Source: Dermacentor variabilis (Eukaryota; Arthropoda; Arachnida; Ixodida; Ixodidae). From it: a stretch of 64,000 nt of DNA. The notes beneath the pieces are model-generated. The model was not told where the DNA came from and searched no databases. It was given only the letters and a program-made list of their open reading frames with translations. Position numbers and translations under genes: made by a program. Shown here in pieces: positions 1-11,640 of the stretch; position 1 is the first letter of the stretch; each line of letters begins with the position of its first letter. The stretch covers positions 31,363,568-31,427,567 of the forward strand of contig NW_027460291.1 of assembly GCF_050947875.1 (NCBI RefSeq), in the 5' to 3' direction.

Positions 1-524
1 ATAGCATGCGAGCCGACATTGTTCCTGGGTCCACCGCTGGCGTCCGCCGGTCACAGCAGCAGCTTTGCAGACTCGACGGCATGATTCCAGGCCAGGACTC
101 CAGAAACGACGACGCAGTAGTCGGTACGAGCAAGCGTCGCTCGCGCCGACGCGCCCTGCTGGCAGGAGCCGCCGTAGCTGTCGGTGATCGCCGGCTCTTT
201 TCTCCGCCGCCGAGGGTTGCGAGCTGGGTACAGGTGGCCGCCGAACTCGCCACAGCACCATTGCTCGGTGGCTCGATCGTAGTCCGGGGCAGCAGGTGAT
301 GGCAAACCAGGGGTGACTCCAATGACGCTGCGTACACTTAACACACTCGGCAAACACTACAGTAGTGTAAGGGAGAGAAATTCTGCATGCGCATCGCCCA
401 CTTGGTACGTTGTTCAACTCTGCTAACGAAAGATCCGGCAGCTACTCAGATGCTAAGTTCACTTGAACGAAGCTCGATTCCTTGATTCGAACGAGTAATT
501 TCAATTCGTGCGAGGCTAACTAGA

Positions 525-1127
525 ATGAGGGAAGCAAAGTGCAACACCTCAACGCCACGGTCTACCAGCTTGTGTCCCTCCACGTGTGACAGGCAGCTCC
601 GTAAAGCCTTAGGCCTAAAGCGTCGCTACCCTGACAACAACCGGCATCCAAAAACAACACCCAAAATGAGCGCAAAACAGGCAGCCGCGAGGAGACGTCA
701 GCTCTGTGAGGTGGTCCTACTCCGCTCGGTGCACACAGCATCCGAGTTGACGGCGCCCACCGTCCCAGACGGTGTCGGAGCACCCGGTGCCAGGCCGCAA
801 TACCAGTTAGCCCGTAGCGGCACCCGTGGCCCACGGCCACCCGGCTCCCAGAGCCGCGACTTCATCAGAATCAAAGAGATAGAAGAAGCTATTTACCCAC
901 CCTGCGCCTCAACCCTGCGCACCGCTGCGGGCGCCAGGCCACGCGGTGATGCTGCACTGCAGAAGACAGGAGCCATGCGGGAAAACAAGATATCAGGGGA
1001 CGCACGAAAGTCGCGCATCCCCACAATACTTAAAAGAGTGCATTTCTTCAGCATTCTCATTTTGCTGCCAATAATGGCCATCATAATTATGTGCTTGCTT
1101 CTGGCACAGTGCAGCCAACTTTATTAG
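525..1127 (+). CDS. Unassigned 200-codon ORF with a hydrophobic C-terminus
   Basis: This is an open frame of 200 codons from ATG to TAG that I do not recognise. The first 165 residues are basic, rich in Arg, Pro and Ser, and look low in complexity. The last 30 or so (about residues 172-194) form a strongly hydrophobic run of Ile, Leu, Met and Phe that could be one membrane segment close to the C-terminus. The surrounding 1.1 kb is richer in GC than the DNA after it, and AATAAA motifs occur about 1.1-1.5 kb downstream, near 2284 and 2633. It could be a small single-exon gene inside a calcineurin intron, a remnant of an unknown element, or a chance frame in GC-rich sequence. A 92-codon frame overlaps on the other strand, which weakens the case. 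Confidence 0.22.
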   Translation: MREAKCNTSTPRSTSLCPSTCDRQLRKALGLKRRYPDNNRHPKTTPKMSAKQAAARRRQLCEVVLLRSVHTASELTAPTVPDGVGAPGARPQYQLARSGTRGPRPPGSQSRDFIRIKEIEEAIYPPCASTLRTAAGARPRGDAALQKTGAMRENKISGDARKSRIPTILKRVHFFSILILLPIMAIIIMCLLLAQCSQLY

Positions 1128-4100
1128 TTGGATTGTCTAGCATTAGAATTGAGGTGAAGTTTTAATGCATGGATACTTTTTGGGATGTGGTTAAGATGTG
1201 GATCAAGTTGACCCAAGTCGAATTGAAGTCAGCTGTAGTAATGAAAGCTCATAACCGTGTCCGGCAGAGGAGTCTGTGCATATTGGGCAAGCAAGGATCT
1301 CTGGGATTGGTTTCCTTATTTTTTCTTTAATGCATGATGTTAGTGTCTTGTGCATAAAACTTTGAATTGGAACGTACCTCTGTGCTGCAAGTGAATGCAG
1401 CTCTTCTCACTGCGGTGGGTGTGGACAGATCAGCTGTCTTGCTGCCTGACAAATCAAGGTTGATGCAAGTGTGCTTCATGGGGCAGTGGTTGCTGCTGCA
1501 AGGTGTGCGTGTATGCTAGTGCACTGGCACTTAAATGTGCAGTTTTTGTTTCTACGGAAGGGCTGGAGTACTAAATTTTAAGTAATCTTGGCTACTGTTA
1601 GTGGCAAAAAATGCCTAGTTAATATTTGATCAACTTTTCTTGACGATTAGAATTAAAGTTGTGTTGCATGGTGCTTAAGTTGACGTAATATATTGTCAAA
1701 CAGGTGTCACAGTAACATTGATGTTCAGTTGATAGGAATAGTTCATGCAAGCTGGTGAGGTGGGGCGAGGTGTTCATGAAAGTCGCATTCACATGCAAAG
1801 CTCAAATATATGCTGCCGAGTCTTAACCTCGCGAGACCCAGCATCGACCTGTTCGGATATTTGTTCAAATTTTTTATGGAACAACTGGTTGTCTGTAGTG
1901 ATACCATCTAGCTGAGTTTGGGCCATATAGGGCTCAACTGAGTGGGCTGACTTCGTTGCGAACTGGCATCTTGGAGCGTGAACATGTTTTATGACAGATG
2001 CCTATGCGAATGTCCGCATTACAATCTTTGCACGAGTAGCAGATGAGCTAAAGTGTTCTTGAAAGAACTGAGGCAAATGAGAACAGTTTTTATAGATAGT
2101 GCAACTCTCTGTCTTTTTTTTTTTACTGCCAAGTAAATGCTAGTGTCCACGACGGTGAACATTGGGACTCAAGTAGTGCCTCTGAATTTCATTTTGGTGT
2201 GCGTGCATGAATTTCCATCACTGAACTAGTTGCGCATAGCTGACAGGTTGCTAACTTTACTGACAGAGCGAGACACAGATACCAATAAAGATGACGTTTC
2301 AAAGTTACTGCATGAAAAATATAGGCACTCCTAAGTACTATACCCGAACGTCTGAACTCCTACATTTGCCTATAAAAGATGAAATTAAGAACGCTGCACA
2401 TTTCCGTAAATCTGGCTGCTAAAGAAAGACTTCAGGCTGCTGCATTGCACATTTTATGATCGGTGTCTCGGCATTGAGGTCGACCATGTTTGTTGCCTAT
2501 AACTTTAATTTTTCTGTACTACTTTAGTGTCCCAGTGTCCATGTGGGTGGACATTAATTTCTGTTGAAACTTAAAGCAAGTCAAGAATAGGGCTTCGTAA
2601 ATGATCTAAGTCTCTGCAGTGACCTTAAGAGCAATAAATCATGAATATTAATGCAGTGTTTTTCTCTGACCTACGAGGTTAACAGAAGTGGTGGCAATGA
2701 GCGAAGCATAAGCTGCTTTGATGGGATAAAGCTGCAAACTATAGAAATCGTAAAAATGCTGAATTAATTCGTACCTTAGACAAGTCGCCTGGAATTAACA
2801 AGTTGCATTTTAACACAGGTGTAGAGTGTGTGCCTGTTTCGTGCAGCATTCATAAAAAAATCTCGGATGTAAAAGTGGAGGCTGTTGTAGCCAATACTGT
2901 CTGATCTTTGTGTTTTCAATAAGAGGGAAAAGAGAAGATTTTGCACTTTGCTGCTCTTCCTGCAGTGTGGCTACTAACCTTGACCTTAATTTGCACTGAA
3001 CCAGATTTGCAGTTACTGTGGTCCACTTGCCCAGTCTAAATTGGGACAGTGAACCATGTGCTGCTGTGTTAGTAGTGTACACTTGTACCTTCGTAATGGG
3101 AAAGCAGAGAACACACATTAGTATTTTAGCTTGGAAGGCTGTTCACATAGGTGGAGTGTTCTGGCAGAAGGGAGTTAATGCAAGAACCTCTGTGGGCACT
3201 GCAACTGCTTGGTAGGTGTGACCTTGGCATAAAATTTAAATTATGGATATCTAATTACAGATGCTTGCAAAACTGAATCATTTTAGCACCAAAGGTTAAT
3301 ACAGTAAGGGCTTGTTAACCATTCAGAAAGGAGGAGCAGATATTGCTGTACTTGAACTGCATTGCCAATGTGCCTGTCGCTTAAGAAAGTGCATTGACAA
3401 AGCTCATAAATTTCATAACCTCTGAAAATGCTGCACATTGTTGCTTGAGGAATATTATTGATGAATAGAATGGCTGCCTGCAGGGATGAGAAGGCACCTT
3501 CTATCATGCTTCCTTGCGTACAATGTGTTGCATTTTTTAGATGGGCTACCCAAGTTCATTGGATTTTCTTCTCGAGCTTGAAATGTGCTCTAAATTTGGT
3601 TGAACAGTTAAGCTTGCTTTCTTTGCTCTGGCAACTTATGGATTCCTAGCACAGTCAGTGGGCACACATCCATTCATGCCATTGTTCTTGGGGGCTAATT
3701 CGTGTGGCTTTCCGCAGCACTTTGACATAAGCTGTTGTGTTGAGGCGGGGGCAAGTATGTGCCTTAGTAAGCTTTTGCTATGGCTGAGCGATTTTTGCCC
3801 TGAGTTCTCTTTTAACCCTAATTTTGTTTGTGTGTGAGCGGGTCGTAGCTTCATTTTAACATGTGGATCGAAGCGTGCATTTTTTCATTTCTGACACTGG
3901 TTTTTCTGTTTGTTTTTTCTTTTCATCTTATGTTTTGCCCCCTCCATTGCGCGATAACCCCAAATAACCATGACACGTAAGTGCACAATTTTGTTTTGTC
4001 TAGCTGTGTGTCTGTCCCGTCTCGTCCTTGTCTTGGTGGTCTGGCAGTAGTGCGTGTGTCCTCGTTGGTTGGTTTTGGTGCTCGCGCTGAGCAGGCACAT

Positions 4101-5840
4101 GTGTGTGCAGTAAGATGTCATTGAGACCTCCCCATTTGGCCGTGGTGTGTTATTAGCCAGTGGGCATGAGACAGCTGTCAAAAAGCCTGTGAGGGGTGGC
4201 AATCCGCTTGTTTGGTCAGCTTTGAATTCTCGCTGATGTGCGTGAGAGAAAGGCATGCCTCATGCCTGCTCTGTGTTGGTGCACAGCTTATGCAATAAGT
4301 ACAACATTCAGCCAATGCTTTGCTGTACATACCCTGATACCCTGACATACATACCCTGAGTACATACCATGACAGAAGTTTCATTATAGCTCAGTTTCTT
4401 TGCTGCTGTCGCCTTTGCATCATTAAAGAAAGTGGGGCATCAACAATACTTTACGTGAAGCTTGGCTGAACATTTAGATTTGAAAATCATGTGCACCATG
4501 GAAGTAGCCAGAAATGTTATTCTTGCATTGTAGCTGTGCAAGTGTAAAGAGATCGTCTAGCTAATGTCTGGTTAGGATGAATCTGTACCTGCTAGCTCGG
4601 TGCTGGCACTCCTATTCAGCTGAAAAACTTCAGTAAAGTCATTTAATGGTTCTAATTTCTTCGGGGAGGCTACCTGATATACAGGGGTTCCTGAACCTTG
4701 TATCGTGCAAATAAGTGCATTGCCACTTTTCTGATGCCTGCCCATTGCCTAGCTGTGCCTTTGTGAGGAACAAGCTGTGGGGCAAGCACCACATGTTAGA
4801 CGATACTGCCACTCCCCTGTGCTATTTCATGGAAATAAACCTTGGCTACAGCACACTTCAGCACCTAGGGCTTTGAGATACTGAATGACTGCAACTCAAA
4901 AACATAATGATATCATAAAACATTGTATCGGGCCGTTGGTTTCTTCAGCTAAAATCTACAATGAAATGTGGACACAAGAAAGTCGCAGAAACACTGCACT
5001 TGTGTCGGTTTTTTATTCCCTTACTTTTGTTCAGGTTTCATTGTGCACTTTTTACCTGAAGTTCTGCAATTGCTTCATGCTAGTGGTGCACATATAGTCT
5101 TGACCTTGATCCCACTGCTGTGGCTACAACCTTGTCATCCTGATAACAAGGTCGAAAGCTTGATTCACCGTGTTATTTGCTGCATTCTTACAAAAGTTGA
5201 ACTTATAGATGCCTGTGTACAAAAATATGTGCGCGTTGAACAGCCCCAGTAGTTTAGATGGGGTTGAAATGCAAAAGTACTTTTGCACCAATCATTGGAT
5301 GCATGTTAAAGAACTCAAGACAGTCAAAATTAATCCAGTCCTCTAGTATAGTGTGGCTTGTAAACATGTCATGTTTTTGGCACATAAAGTCCTAGAAATA
5401 AATTTTTTAACATCCCCATTAGTTGATCTGGAGATCTCCACCATGGTTCCCTTCACAGCTAAAGATGTTAGCATTGCATATTTGAGGCCAACAAATAATA
5501 AAGTTCAAGCAGGGGAAACTGCACTGTGATGCAGCGACACTACAGCCAGTACACAAATTGGACTTGTGTTTCTATTTCTATTTTTTTTCTGTGTACACAG
5601 ACAGTAAAGTCATCAAAATCTTTGTCTTGTAGCCTTGTTCCTGTCTTCGGGGTGCGAATGCTTCAGTGTTACTAGCTGCGAGTTGCTTGCTGTGGTTGCA
5701 GGCTCGCAGGGCTTGTTCCTCCAAAGGCGTAGTATGTTTGGTGTTGTAGGAGGCATGGGATCCCTTTGTGTAGAGAGATGCTGCAGCCGTTGTCATGTTC
5801 TGATGTATGTCCTTTCTTGGTTATCTGCCCTCTTTCATAG
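1128..5840 (+). other. Intronic sequence upstream of the first visible calcineurin exon
   Basis: This AT-rich stretch ends in a pyrimidine tract and AG just before the exon at 5841. No reading frame here resembles a known protein. A weak SINE-tail-like piece is visible near 5297-5345, and scattered AATAAA motifs occur. I see no tRNA, large tandem array or intact element. Because the calcineurin exon starts mid-codon, this must be intron of that gene unless an unrecognised gene is nested in it. Confidence 0.6.
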
Positions 5841-5925
5841 GTGGTGCAGCGAGCGCTCGAAAAGAAGTTATTAGAAATAAAATCCGAGCTATTGGCAAGA
5901 TGGCCCGCGTCTTCTCTGTGCTGAG
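5841..5925 (+). CDS. CanA: Calcineurin A catalytic subunit, exon for the calmodulin-binding helix
   Basis: Calcineurin A is the Ca2+/calmodulin-activated serine/threonine phosphatase (PP2B) that works with calcineurin B and dephosphorylates targets such as NFAT. This 85-bp exon begins with the last two bases of a codon, holds 27 full codons and ends with two bases of the next. It encodes the basic amphipathic calmodulin-binding segment, with the family signature [20 protein letters not shown] visible. The acceptor is TTTCATAG and the donor is AG|GTAAGT. The split codon joins to the exon at 22035 to give Arg-Glu-Glu-Ser-Glu-Ser, exactly as in known calcineurins. The phosphatase domain lies upstream, outside the window. 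Identification rests on residue-level match to a very conserved family, so I am confident. Confidence 0.95.
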
Positions 5926-6551
5926 GTAAGTTTCATGGGGTAAATCTCAAATTCTGGTAGACCAGCGCTCGGAAGCACACAGAAAAGAGCGACACACTGT
6001 GGGGCAAGCTTGAGATATGAGTCAGTGAAACATTGTATTGGACTACTCTGTTCATAATGAAGTAAATATAGTGTAAAAATGACGAGGGCAAGATGCACAG
6101 TTCACAGGACGGGCACTAAGCCCAGTGTAGGATGTTTATCCTCGACTCTCAAGTGTAGGGCTGTTTCTCCCCAACCCGAGGGCATCCCCACCTAACAAGG
6201 GCTTTGGGATGCCACATGGCAAATTGCTGCCATGAGTGTAGCAGCCAAGATCCCTCTTTGACGGGGTTTTGTTGTGCCTACAAGTTCCGATGAGATTTGT
6301 ATGGCATGGGTTCCTTCTCACCCCTAAAGAAAGCCGAGTGTTGGGCTGGGGGATGCTTGCACCCATTGTGTGCATTGTTTCTTCTCCTTGTATTTTTTAA
6401 GCTATGTATTTACTTCTTTGATAAGAGTGCAGCTTTGTTTTGTCATCGGCACATGCAATACCTAGTTATTGCATGTTCTCGCACATACACTCGCACATTC
6501 ACGCACACACATTGTGGTTCCAGTTTTGGTGACCACTTGACTGGGTGCGCA

Positions 6552-8364
6552 CAAAAATTAGTCTGCAGAAAACTAATGTAATATTTAACAGTCTCGGAAG
6601 AGAACAGCAATTTACAATAGGTAGCGAGGCACTGGAAGTGGTAAGGGATTACATCTACTTAGGGCAGGTAGTGACCGCGGATCCGGATCATGAGACGGAA
6701 ATAATCAGAAGAATAAGAATGGGCTGGGGTGCATTTGGCAGGCATTCTCAGATCGTGAACAGCAGGTTGCCATTATCCATCAAGAGAAAGGTGTTTAATA
6801 GCTGTGTCTTACTCACCTACGGGGCAGAACTTACGAAAAGGGTTCTACAGTGAAACCTCGTTAAACCGTAGTTGGCCGGAGCTCGGAAAAAGTACGCACT
6901 AAACGGTAGTACTGTTTAACCGAAATAGCATGAGATCACCCACTTACCTGTCGAAAATGGAACTCGGAGAGAGTGCGATGAAAGGGGAAAAAACATGCAG
7001 TATTTATTCACGTCACGCGACAAGTGTTATTTTTGTTTGATGCCGCGGCGGCCTAGCACGACGTCGACAGCGGCCTCAAACTTACTAAAGCTGCGTGCCA
7101 GCTTTTCAGCTAGCCCCCTCTTCTCGGCAAACACTCGCACGGCAGATTCCTAGTTGGCATTACATATTCTCCGTGCACACGTGCAGTAGTGCTGCAGAAG
7201 TCCCGGGGCGCCTTTTTCATTGCCGGGTGCCGGAGTTAGGAATACTTTTCGTTTGGAATAGTTACGTTATCGCGCCCCTGTTCTCGTCGCGACGATTGCA
7301 TTCATGAGGCTGACGTAACGTGCAGCTTCTGCCACTGTCGGGCCTGAATCGCCCGTGCTGTCGCTTTCCGTGTTGTCCTTATCACTGTCGCTAGTCGACA
7401 CTTCGGCAACGGCAGAGGCAACGATGGCAAAAAGTCGAACCTCATAGCCGACATCTCTTCGAGGTTGCAGCAGCGCTGCCGAGCAACTTCTTCACATTCC
7501 AAATGCCACACACTGTAGTCAACAGCAGATTCATGTCACGGACCAGCGCTGACTTCTTCGTGTCACGTTCGATAGCACGGACAATGTCTAACTTTTCTTC
7601 TATGCTGAGCACCCGGCGTCTTTTTTATCCGAGCTTCGGCATGACGCGAGTCCTTGCTTGCATGACGCCACAACGCTCTCTGACACTGCGTCGAAATGAT
7701 GTTGATGTTGATGTGGCTTCACGTGCAAACGCACAGGGCGCTTGGAGGCCGTTGTACCGATCTCTGAGGCTTGTTGTTCTGCCGGGCCGCCCGATAGAGA
7801 CGATATAACGCCATGTATGCGCGACAAAAAGTGGAAACGCTAAGTTTTAACCGATGCGTATGCAATAAGCTGGTACGGTTTATGCGGATACAAAATACAT
7901 TATGATCAATGGTCGCAGAGTCGGGGAATTGACATTACTACTTTTAAACCGAAACTACTGTTTAAGCGGGTACGGTTTAACGAGGTTTTACTGTACTTCA
8001 ATTGAGGACGACGCAGCGAGCTATGGAAAGAAGAATGATGGGTGTAACGTTAAGGGATAAGAAAAGAGCAGATTGGGTGAGGGAACAAACGCGAGTTAAT
8101 GACATCTTAGTTGAAATCAAGAAAAAGAAATTGGGCATGGGCAGGACATGTAATGAGGAGGGAAGATAACCAAAGGTCATTAAGGGTTATGGACTGGATT
8201 CCAAGGCAAGGGAAGTGTAGCTGGGGGTGGCAGAAAGTTAGGTGGGCGGATGAGATTAAGAAGTTTGCAGGGACAACATGGCCCCAATTAGTACATGACC
8301 GGGGTAGTTGAAGTATAGGAGAGACCTTTGCCCTGCAGTGGGCGTAACCAGGCTGATGATGATG
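6552..8364 (+). mobile_element. RTE-clade LINE 3' fragment, interrupted by a pogo-like element
   Basis: Two pieces, 6552-6847 and 7994-8364, read as one 5'-truncated RTE-type non-LTR retrotransposon. The first encodes the region after the reverse-transcriptase palm (IYLGQVVTADPDHETEIIRR and so on). The second encodes the C-terminus with the KWAWAGHVMR-type motif, here frameshifted. The 3' end is the sequence ACCAGGCTGATGATGATGATGA, cut short here as GGCTGATGATGATGATGAC; short 3' tandem repeats are typical of RTE elements. A 10-bp target duplication is visible as GACTGGGTGC before the element and GACTAGGTGC after it. The same region survives uninterrupted at 53.2-53.8 kb, which fixes the insertion point of the DNA element. 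It is inactive. Confidence 0.85.
6848..7993 (-). mobile_element. Pogo-like DNA transposon deletion derivative, copy 1
   Basis: The 1146-bp element starts CAGTGAAACCTCGTTAAACC and ends with the inverse, GGTTTAACGAGGTTTTACTG. It is flanked by TA on both sides, as for Tc1/mariner-type and pogo elements. On the minus strand it encodes remnants of a CENP-B-type helix-turn-helix (EEKLDIVRAIERDTKK region near 7540-7630). An acidic segment follows and then the transposase C-terminal tail (about 7020-7130). The catalytic DDE domain between them is missing. Frameshifts break the frame. It sits inside the RTE fragment, and the RTE copy near 53470 shows the empty site TTCTACTCAAATTG. Transposase would have to be supplied by a related full-length element. 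Confidence 0.85.
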
Positions 8365-8369
8365 ATGAC

Positions 8370-8655
8370 GACTAGGTGCCTGGGCTATTGTAAAGCACCG
8401 TAGCCATGAAACCCAAACAAGGCAAAAGGGTTCTTTGGGAAACGGAGACTTGAGTTGGTTGACAGTTGGTGAATAAGGAAAGGCTTGGTCCCGAGCTGTA
8501 GTTTCGATCAGTGGACTCGTCTTTGTTGAGTGCCCTGACGAAGGCAAGTCCTTCTGTAGAAATGTTGGCTCCTGGTTAGGGCTTCCCTTATTCACCACTT
8601 TGGTTTATAGCTGGGAAAGTAAGTCATGTTGTTAGGCCAGTCAGCTCAGATTCAG
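8370..8655 (+). repeat. Penelope-associated repeat with a hammerhead-like core
   Basis: This block lies between the RTE end and the Penelope hairpin. It contains CTGACGA at 8535-8541, a short GGCAAG stem-like arm and loop, then GAAA at 8559-8562. This is the order of conserved core segments in hammerhead ribozymes, which Penelope-like elements are known to carry. The second stem arm is mismatched (TCTGTA) and the base after the third helix is not the expected U. It also has a 10-bp inverted pair GTGAATAAGG (about 8470) and CCTTATTCAC (about 8590). Assignment to a Penelope pseudo-LTR is an inference from the motif and from the adjoining Penelope ends. Confidence 0.4.
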
Positions 8656-9234
8656 CAAAATTTTAAACTGTGCGAGAAAGACGAGACAAGAACAGAAACA
8701 TAGATGCATACACAAAGCACAAACTTCCAACTGGCTTTATTTTGTCATGGCAGAGAATTTACAAGGTTCAACAAAATAGAATAACAAGGAACAATCACGA
8801 TTAAGTTGTGCACAAGGCAGTGGAAAAATAGCAAGGCCATGCATGCATTTAAAAACACGGGAGAGTCTAAAGATACTAAGTTCTTTTCAAAGGCAAGATC
8901 AAAGAGAAAGAAGTCATTGAGGCATTCCACATCGCTAAAAGGGGTGACAAGTGCGCCAGCTCTCCTTCTTTATCAAGGAAAGAAATAGAATTCTTAGATG
9001 TGCACATTGGGACTTTCCCAAGCTCTTAATGCACACGTGGCCTTGCTATTTTTCGTCGCTGCCTCGTGCACAATTACATTGCGATTGTTGCTTGTTTTTC
9101 TATTTTCTTGAACCTTATAAATTCCCTGCCTTCATGAAATAAAGCCAGTTGGAAGTCTGGGCTTTGCGTGTGTCTCTGTTTCTGTTGATGTCATGTCTTC
9201 CTCGCATAGTTAAAAATTTTGTTGGGAAAATAAC
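8656..9234. repeat. Long inverted repeat made of two Penelope-like 3' ends
   Basis: The two halves are imperfect reverse complements of each other over roughly 240 bp per arm. The arms are about 8656-8900 and 8990-9234, with a short unmatched centre. Each arm contains a Penelope-type 3' end. The right arm reads AATAAAGCCAGTTGGAAGTC and then a GTGTGT-rich terminus, and the left arm is its inverse. Similarity to the Penelope end at 38690-38740 (GTTGGAAGTCAGCGCAGTG) supports the assignment. The outermost bases, CAAAATTTTAAACTGTGCGAG on the left, are also mirrored on the right. A transcript would fold into a long hairpin. Confidence 0.65.
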
Positions 9235-10380
9235 TCGTGTGCAACGGTGTCACATCTGGTATTCTTTGTGTTGAAAGCAATCTTCTAGTGCTAGCCATAA
9301 ATGCAAATGTAGACCAGCTTTGAGAGGCGAAGCCCTGTGAAATGAGTTTCTTCAAATGTGAAATAATTGCAGTTACTTCGGGCAGTGCCAGTGAAAATGG
9401 AAGTGCTACGGCAAAGAACACCTTTCTGGAGCATGGTTTGTGATGGAACATAGTACACTTAACCCTTTGTGTAACGAAGTGGGTAAAACCAGCAATTTGC
9501 TTCGTTATATCGAATTTTTTAAAATTAAAATTCAATCTTTTGTGCAATTATATAGTCGCCAATCGATTTTTCTTCCATGGAAAGGAGCTGCAGAATATTA
9601 TTTATTATTTGGCAATCGAAAAAAGCAAATTTGTATGTGAAAACAATTCATTTTGATGAATCTGGGAGTCGGCAACAAATGATACGGTTTCATACCTACC
9701 ACATTGACGATATCTTCACATTGGCTGTACGAATTAAGCAAAGCCAGCCAAGCTTTCACAAGCACTCCGTCCCACAGCAGATAGCGACGCTATCAAGAAA
9801 AGTGTGGTCAGGGGGGAGCGCATGCCTTGTCTGCATCACACTCCCAGTCATTGAAACTTGAGATTACGCAACCTCCAATACTAAACCTGCAGCAAGACAG
9901 CTTACATTATGCCACGCTGTCTGTGCATGCATTGCTGCGACATGCACGTCGGCTGCATGAACACATGAACATGAACACATCACACTTGATGACCGCAGAC
10001 GCTCGCTGTGAAAACACTGGCGCGAGGTATCGCTGCAACAGCAGCGAATGAAGTGACTTTTGCGCTGCCTATCACTTCATCACAAACTGAGCGACAAGCA
10101 CACAGTGCACGCTAAGCTACAAGCCATCGGCCCACCTAGACTGTGCCCCTAATGCAGCTTGCATTCAAGATAAAGCTCGCACTACCAAAGTACAACACCC
10201 CCCTCCCTCTGCTCCCAGGTGCCATGCACATGACGGGAGAGGGTGCGTTTTTCCCCTTCCCCTTTTCTCCTTTGTGCACGTGAGATTGAGCTGCCATCCT
10301 CGGCTCACTGTCGCACGCTTTCACTTGCACATGCAACATACGGCGTGCGAGGATGATTTTATCACGAGATGAACCTGGTA
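9235..10380. other. Intronic sequence, possible decayed DNA-element end
   Basis: No coding similarity is visible. The segment CTTCGTTATATCGAATTTTT near 9500 resembles terminal sequences of some Tigger-like elements, but I cannot find a partner end. The rest is unassigned AT-rich DNA with a GC-richer part near 10200-10330. Confidence 0.3.
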
Positions 10381-11050
10381 CAGTCGAATCTCGTTAATTC
10401 AAACACTCTTAATTCGAACTTCCGGTTTATCCAAACTGACGTGATCCCATCAAAGTTATGTGTATACGATGGGCGAAAACGCCCGGTAATCCAAATGCGC
10501 AAGCATTTGCTACGGTCAATTCGAACATGCAGTGCAGTCCACTTATTATGATACGAAGAACGAAAAATCTGATTGTTACAACCGATCATCGCTATACCTG
10601 GACTGCCATAAAGCCATAAAGAAAAAAAAAAAGAAAAAGCTGCAGAACGTACCTTCGTAGCTTCGAAACCAGATTTGCCACTTACGATAAAGACTTGACG
10701 TTATATAGTGACGGCTGTGAAAAATATAAACGTTTCTACCTCTAAAGAGTGTATCAAGCGTTAGGCACACTGAAATAGTGTGAAATCTGCACTTGCTTTC
10801 GCAGAAGTTTCAGAGATTCACAACTGCGGTGTGCATTGTGTTCAGTGGATGCACGGACACTGGCAGCTATAATTGTGCATGAAATCAATGAGCAACTCTA
10901 TCGACGACAGTGTACTTTGCTTGAACATTGAGGTCGGTATCAAGGACGGGCCAATGTCACTCTCGTCGGAGAATCTTCGCAGAACGAGGCAGCGCCATCT
11001 GCACTCAGAAACTCCTCCATCGAAGCACGATCCATTTTATCGCCGCCAGC

Positions 11051-11160
11051 ATGTTAAAGAACCCCAGGTGGTCAAAATTTCCAGAGTCCTCCACTACGGC
11101 GTGCCTCATAATTACAAAGTGATATTGGCATGTAAAACCCCATAATTATAATTTAATTTT
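11051..11160 (+). mobile_element. SINE 3' tail fragment (Ruka-like)
   Basis: The sequence contains TTAAAGAACCCCAGGTGGTC, then a CCACTACGGCGTGCCTCATA block and ends GTAAAACCCCATAATTATAA. The same tail follows the tRNA-like head of the complete copy at 27861-28100. The head is missing here, so this copy is 5'-truncated. It splits the Tigger-like copy A. Confidence 0.7.
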
Positions 11161-11250
11161 ATTATATTTTTTTGTGTTGGTTTCACACATGAGGGTCTCG
11201 CCCTGGCGCACAAAGCGCGCCGTTTCCGTTGATCAGCATGGTCACTGGTT

Positions 11251-11463
11251 CTAGCCTTCATGATTGTGGCGCTCGCGGTTTTCAGCAAAGTCACTGGTTG
11301 TAGCCTTCATGATCATGGCAAACACGATTTTCAGAATCGTCGATATCGTCGACTGTGCGAGCTGGTACTTTGAGTCTTCCAAAATTTGCAGCTTCCTCTC
11401 AAGCAACATGGCTTTGCACTTTGTCAGGGCACCTACCACTGCTTCCGCGGCGCATTTCCACAC
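11251..11463 (-). pseudogene. Transposase N-terminal helix-turn-helix remnant (CENP-B/pogo type)
   Basis: A 70-codon frame on the minus strand contains LERKLQILEDSKYQ followed by LAQSTISTILK. This has the spacing of the CENP-B N-terminal DNA-binding domain of pogo/Tigger transposases, where the serine-threonine-rich motif forms the recognition helix. The same N-terminal motif is found, further decayed, on the minus strand near 20610-20670 (SLETKLQIFQGLKC). Upstream of it the frame gives a Lys- and Cys-containing start that could be the original N-terminus. Downstream the frame decays, and no catalytic domain is seen. The family assignment is by motif recognition. Confidence 0.55.
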
Positions 11464-11640
11464 TCGATGAGGAAGAGAGGGTTGTTGTAGAAAGAGTGCA
11501 GGTGCAGTTCACTTCTCGCTTTTTTCCCCCTCTCTGGATGCTCGCCGGCGACGCGGACATGAAGCAGCTGGCACCAACATGCGGACCCACCAGACCGATC
11601 TATTCGTACTTGTGTCTGGTTTAGCTGGACCACTTGTTTT

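Larger units (their letters stand above)
10381..11640 (-). mobile_element. Degenerate Tigger/pogo-like DNA transposon, copy A
   Basis: The left edge, CAGTCGAATCTCGTTAATTC, follows a TA and has the CAGT-type start of Tigger elements. The body from about 10545 onward aligns in the same orientation with the copy at 18880-21000 (shared stretches include GTGAAATCTGCACTTGCTTT and CACAACTGCGGTGT). The minus strand encodes a CENP-B-type helix-turn-helix remnant at 11251-11463. A SINE tail is inserted at 11051-11160. No right terminus could be recognised, so the end is approximate. The left 160 bp might belong to a separate element. Confidence 0.45.

Noticed and set aside
6136..6375. Minus-strand 79-codon frame near the exon at 5841 as a coding exon
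   Set aside because: The frame has no family resemblance and no splice sites in phase with calcineurin, whose exon junctions are fully explained.
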